From: Bacteroides pyogenes DSM 20611 = JCM 6294
Lineage (GTDB): Bacteria; Bacteroidota; Bacteroidia; Bacteroidales; Bacteroidaceae
Assembly (NCBI RefSeq): GCF_000428105.1
Contig: NZ_ATZH01000030.1
Coordinates: 1 to 54,252 of the forward strand
Direction: 5' to 3'
DNA: 54,252 nucleotides
The translations under genes were made by a program, and so were the position numbers. Positions 52,350 to 54,252 of this stretch are shown here, in pieces. A model generated the notes under the pieces. That model was not told the origin of the DNA. It saw only the letters and a list, made by a program, of their open reading frames with translations, and made no database searches. How positions within the stretch are numbered: position 1 is the stretch's first letter; each line of letters begins with the position of its first letter.

Positions 52350-52380
52350 CAAAGGTATGGATAAATTCTTTATTTCCAAA
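52350..52380 (-). promoter_or_regulatory. Promoter of the leu/ile operon
   Basis: On the minus strand TTTG (52380-52377), 19 bases, TACCTTTG (52357-52350) followed by C. This is a full match to the Bacteroides -33/-7 consensus. Transcription would begin near 52343, about 23 bases before the leader peptide ATG. Confidence 0.8.
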
Positions 52381-52631
52381 TAACACATCACATTTTTGCA
52401 CATCGAACAAACATTTTATAAGCAAATCTCTTTATTCAATAACAAAATTACGTTATCGGGCGATTGAGTAGCAAGACAATGAGGTAATCCAGCGGGTGTA
52501 TCAATCAAAGGAATAAGCATTAAACAGAATTTCGGTAAATTAGGGATAGTCGCACAAAAGAGTTTAAAATACAACCAATTGATTGTCAGATTGATAAATA
52601 TTTGGTATCTTAGTATCAGAAAATAAAAAAT

Positions 52632-52665
52632 CCCCCGAACCTCTGGTAAAGGTCAAATTCGGGGG
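52632..52665 (+). terminator. Hairpin inside the IS ahead of the transposase gene
   Basis: CCCCCGAA (52632-52639) pairs with TTCGGGGG (52658-52665), and ACCT / AGGT can pair inside. It stands 20 bases before the transposase ATG. Such structures in insertion sequences are known to block read-through from outside promoters or to hide the ribosome site; which applies here is not known. Confidence 0.6.
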
Positions 52666-52684
52666 AAATGAAGTTGAAAACCTC

Positions 52685-54073
52685 ATGGCAAAAGTACAAA
52701 ATTTATCTGATATACAGCAAGAGATTGCATTTACTGAGTTTGATTTTTATCGTCGATATGAAGAAACTTTCAAATCCAGTGAACTTGGCCGCATCAAGTC
52801 ACATCTTCCTCTTGGAGAGATGGCACTATCGTTTGGTTTGATAGATGCGGCTCCGAAGAGTATAAGAGTTAAGAGAGGAAGAAAGTGTTTCTTTACTCCT
52901 GAGGGTAAGGTGGCGTTAGCGTTCTTGAAGATGTATACCGGGTTGTCGGCTCCGAAGTTAATGGATGCTCTGAATGGAAACATTCATTATCAGATTTTCT
53001 GCGGAATTCGTATTAGTCCTGAGAGCCGGTTGACAAACTACAAATTAATTGACAGCATATTGTTGGAACTGTCCAAGAAGTTGAAGATACAGGAGCAGCA
53101 GAAGATACTTGCAGATGCTTGGAAGCCATACATGAAGAATCTTGATACAGTCTACACAGATGCGAGCTGCTATGAAAGCCTGATGCGTTTCCCGACCGAT
53201 GTGAAGTTGCTTTGGGAATGTGTCGAGAGAGCATATAAGATGATGTGTTGTATCAGTACCAGACTTGGCGAGCACAGGAAGAGAACGAAATACAATGACA
53301 TTGAGAAAGCGAACCTGGCTTATAGGAAGCAGCGCAAGCACACTTACAAGCAGACTAGGAAGATGATAATGAGACTGCTTTCCTTGCTGGGCAAGATACT
53401 CGGTGAGATCCGCAGACAGATGCGTATTCATCCGGGTAATGAACTCTTGAATGACAAGCAGTTGGATATACTTGAGAGGATTACGATGGTATATCGACAG
53501 CAGAAGAAGCACTTTAGGAGTGGCGACTCCCGCGAGAGCATACCGAATCGAATAGTAAGCCTCAGCAAGCCTTATGTGAGACCGATAGTCAGAGGCAAGG
53601 AGACCAAGACTGTAGAGTTTGGAGCGAAGTGCAACAATATATTGATTGATGGAATATCGTTCATTGAGAAACTCTCTTTTAATGCGTTTAATGAGGGTAC
53701 CAGACTGAAGCATTGTGTATCCTTGGCACGGAAGCTTACCGGTGAGCAAGTGACAAAGATAGGTGGTGATCAGGGATACTCTGGCAATGTCAATAGGACT
53801 TTCTGTAAGGAGAACAAGATAGAAACCTCATTCACCCGGAAAGGCAGAACGGGAAAGAATGAAGTTAAGAATGCGACAAAGAGGGAGTTGGCAAGAGTGC
53901 GGGCTACAGCAATGGAAGGTTCATTCGGAACTCAGAAGGAGCATTACGGACTACGAAAGGTAGCCGCAAGGATAAAATCCACAGAGATCTTACTGATTTT
54001 CTTTGGCATCCACACGGCAAATGTTGTCAGCCTCGCAAAGAGAGAAGCAGAGCAAAGGAATCTTGCAGCCTAA
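52685..54073 (+). CDS. DDE transposase of the right-hand insertion sequence
   Basis: 462 residues. N-terminal DUF772-like part (about 70-115, G-K-V-A-L-A-F-L-K-M-Y-T-G-L-S-A), then the RNase H-like catalytic core interrupted by a basic helical insertion (about 190-285). Likely acidic triad: Asp in V-Y-T-D-A-S-C-Y-E-S (about 160), Asp in I-G-G-D-Q-G-Y-S-G (about 360), and Glu in M-E-G-S-F-G-T-Q-K-E-H-Y-G (about 418). It appears full length and undamaged, so the element may be active. The exact IS family is uncertain; IS5- and IS1182-type proteins share this layout. Confidence 0.85.
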   Translation: MAKVQNLSDIQQEIAFTEFDFYRRYEETFKSSELGRIKSHLPLGEMALSFGLIDAAPKSIRVKRGRKCFFTPEGKVALAFLKMYTGLSAPKLMDALNGNIHYQIFCGIRISPESRLTNYKLIDSILLELSKKLKIQEQQKILADAWKPYMKNLDTVYTDASCYESLMRFPTDVKLLWECVERAYKMMCCISTRLGEHRKRTKYNDIEKANLAYRKQRKHTYKQTRKMIMRLLSLLGKILGEIRRQMRIHPGNELLNDKQLDILERITMVYRQQKKHFRSGDSRESIPNRIVSLSKPYVRPIVRGKETKTVEFGAKCNNILIDGISFIEKLSFNAFNEGTRLKHCVSLARKLTGEQVTKIGGDQGYSGNVNRTFCKENKIETSFTRKGRTGKNEVKNATKRELARVRATAMEGSFGTQKEHYGLRKVAARIKSTEILLIFFGIHTANVVSLAKREAEQRNLAA

Positions 54074-54252
54074 AGTTCCACCCGTGGAACCCAACTTTAC
54101 GGAGGTGGTGGCTCCAAACGTGATTGAAAATGAAAAATCGGCTCTAAAACGGAGCCGATGATATAGAAATAACGATGAGTGCAATCGCAAAAATACGGGA
54201 GAGTCTGCCGGTTGACTCAAATGGAATAAATTAAATGACTTTCCCTAAATTA

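Larger units (their letters stand above)
52536..54252 (+). mobile_element. Complete insertion sequence with DDE transposase
   Basis: TAAATTAGGGATAGTC at 52536-52551 and GACTTTCCCTAAATTA at 54237-54252 are inverted repeats matching at 14 of 16 positions; they frame a 1717-bp element with one transposase gene. Hairpins lie ahead of the gene (CCCCCGAA 52632-52639 / TTCGGGGG 52658-52665) and behind it (GTTCCAC / GTGGAAC at 54075-54090; ATCGGCTC / GAGCCGAT at 54137-54159). The right end coincides with the window edge, so a target duplication cannot be checked. Family probably IS5- or IS1182-like. Confidence 0.82.

Noticed and set aside
52416..52535. A minus-strand frame of 40 codons running from the insertion sequence to a stop just upstream of the leu promoter
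   Set aside because: It could be the last part of a gene cut by the insertion, and the peptide looks protein-like, but it is too short to identify and an open stretch of this length is expected by chance.
1..54252. tRNA or rRNA genes
   Set aside because: I looked in the gaps for the conserved T-loop and anticodon-arm patterns and for rRNA segments and saw none; a covariance-model scan would be decisive.

Overview
The window looks like a chromosome segment of a Bacteroides species (Bacteroidales). Upstream of many genes sits the Bacteroides-type -7 element TAnnTTTG, often with TTTG or TTG about 20 bases further up, and Shine-Dalgarno sequences are weak. The gene content agrees: two ECF sigma/FecR pairs, an STN-containing TonB receptor with a DUF4249 partner, RprX/RprY, an EF-G paralogue without the catalytic histidine, single-chain PurL of 1234 residues, DUF4827 and DUF4924 proteins, and a hybrid two-component-type AraC domain. 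I did not assign a species.

Layout. 1-286 is the 3' end of an ISL3-type transposase. 655-7647 (minus) holds hemW, an ECF sigma factor, and then, after a terminator, a small lipoprotein, FecR, a TonB-dependent receptor and a DUF4249 lipoprotein: a cell-surface signalling and uptake system. 8077-12802 (plus) has the EF-G2 paralogue and rprX-rprY. A divergent pair follows, a thioesterase (minus) and tsaC (plus), with tsaC leading into a ClC channel, fmt and rpe. A long 22-bp repeat array fills 17934-18433. Then come comEC, a DHH phosphoesterase, a DUF4827 lipoprotein and glmM (plus).

From 24477 to 31465 the genes run on the minus strand: a small membrane protein, an OmpA-family protein, a second FecR/sigma pair, and the block lysE-like, DUF4924, rfbD, prfC. 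purL (plus) diverges from this block across a palindrome-rich gap. Next are an AraC-type domain that may be the remnant of a larger regulator, a pair of short chromate transporters, a GHL10 glycosidase-like protein (minus), recQ (plus), a second smaller copy of the 22-bp repeat, a TPR protein and cysK (minus), and an LTA-synthase-like sulfatase with a PAP2 phosphatase (plus).

The right part is a five-gene branched-chain amino acid operon on the minus strand: leuA, leuC, leuD, a citramalate-synthase-like gene, leuB. The enzymes LeuCD and LeuB can serve both isopropylmalate (leucine) and citramalate (isoleucine), which explains why the second synthase lies in the operon. It is preceded by a full ribosome-mediated attenuator: promoter, a 27-residue leader peptide rich in Ile and Leu, an antiterminator segment and a terminator. 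The window ends with a complete insertion sequence (52536-54252) bounded by 16-bp imperfect inverted repeats.

Most interesting observations: the leu/ile attenuator whose pairing can be read directly, the two loci sharing a 22-bp-period minisatellite, the EF-G paralogue with Ser in place of the catalytic His, the probable decayed hybrid two-component regulator, and a Cys/Arg-rich 39-residue small reading frame just behind a good promoter.
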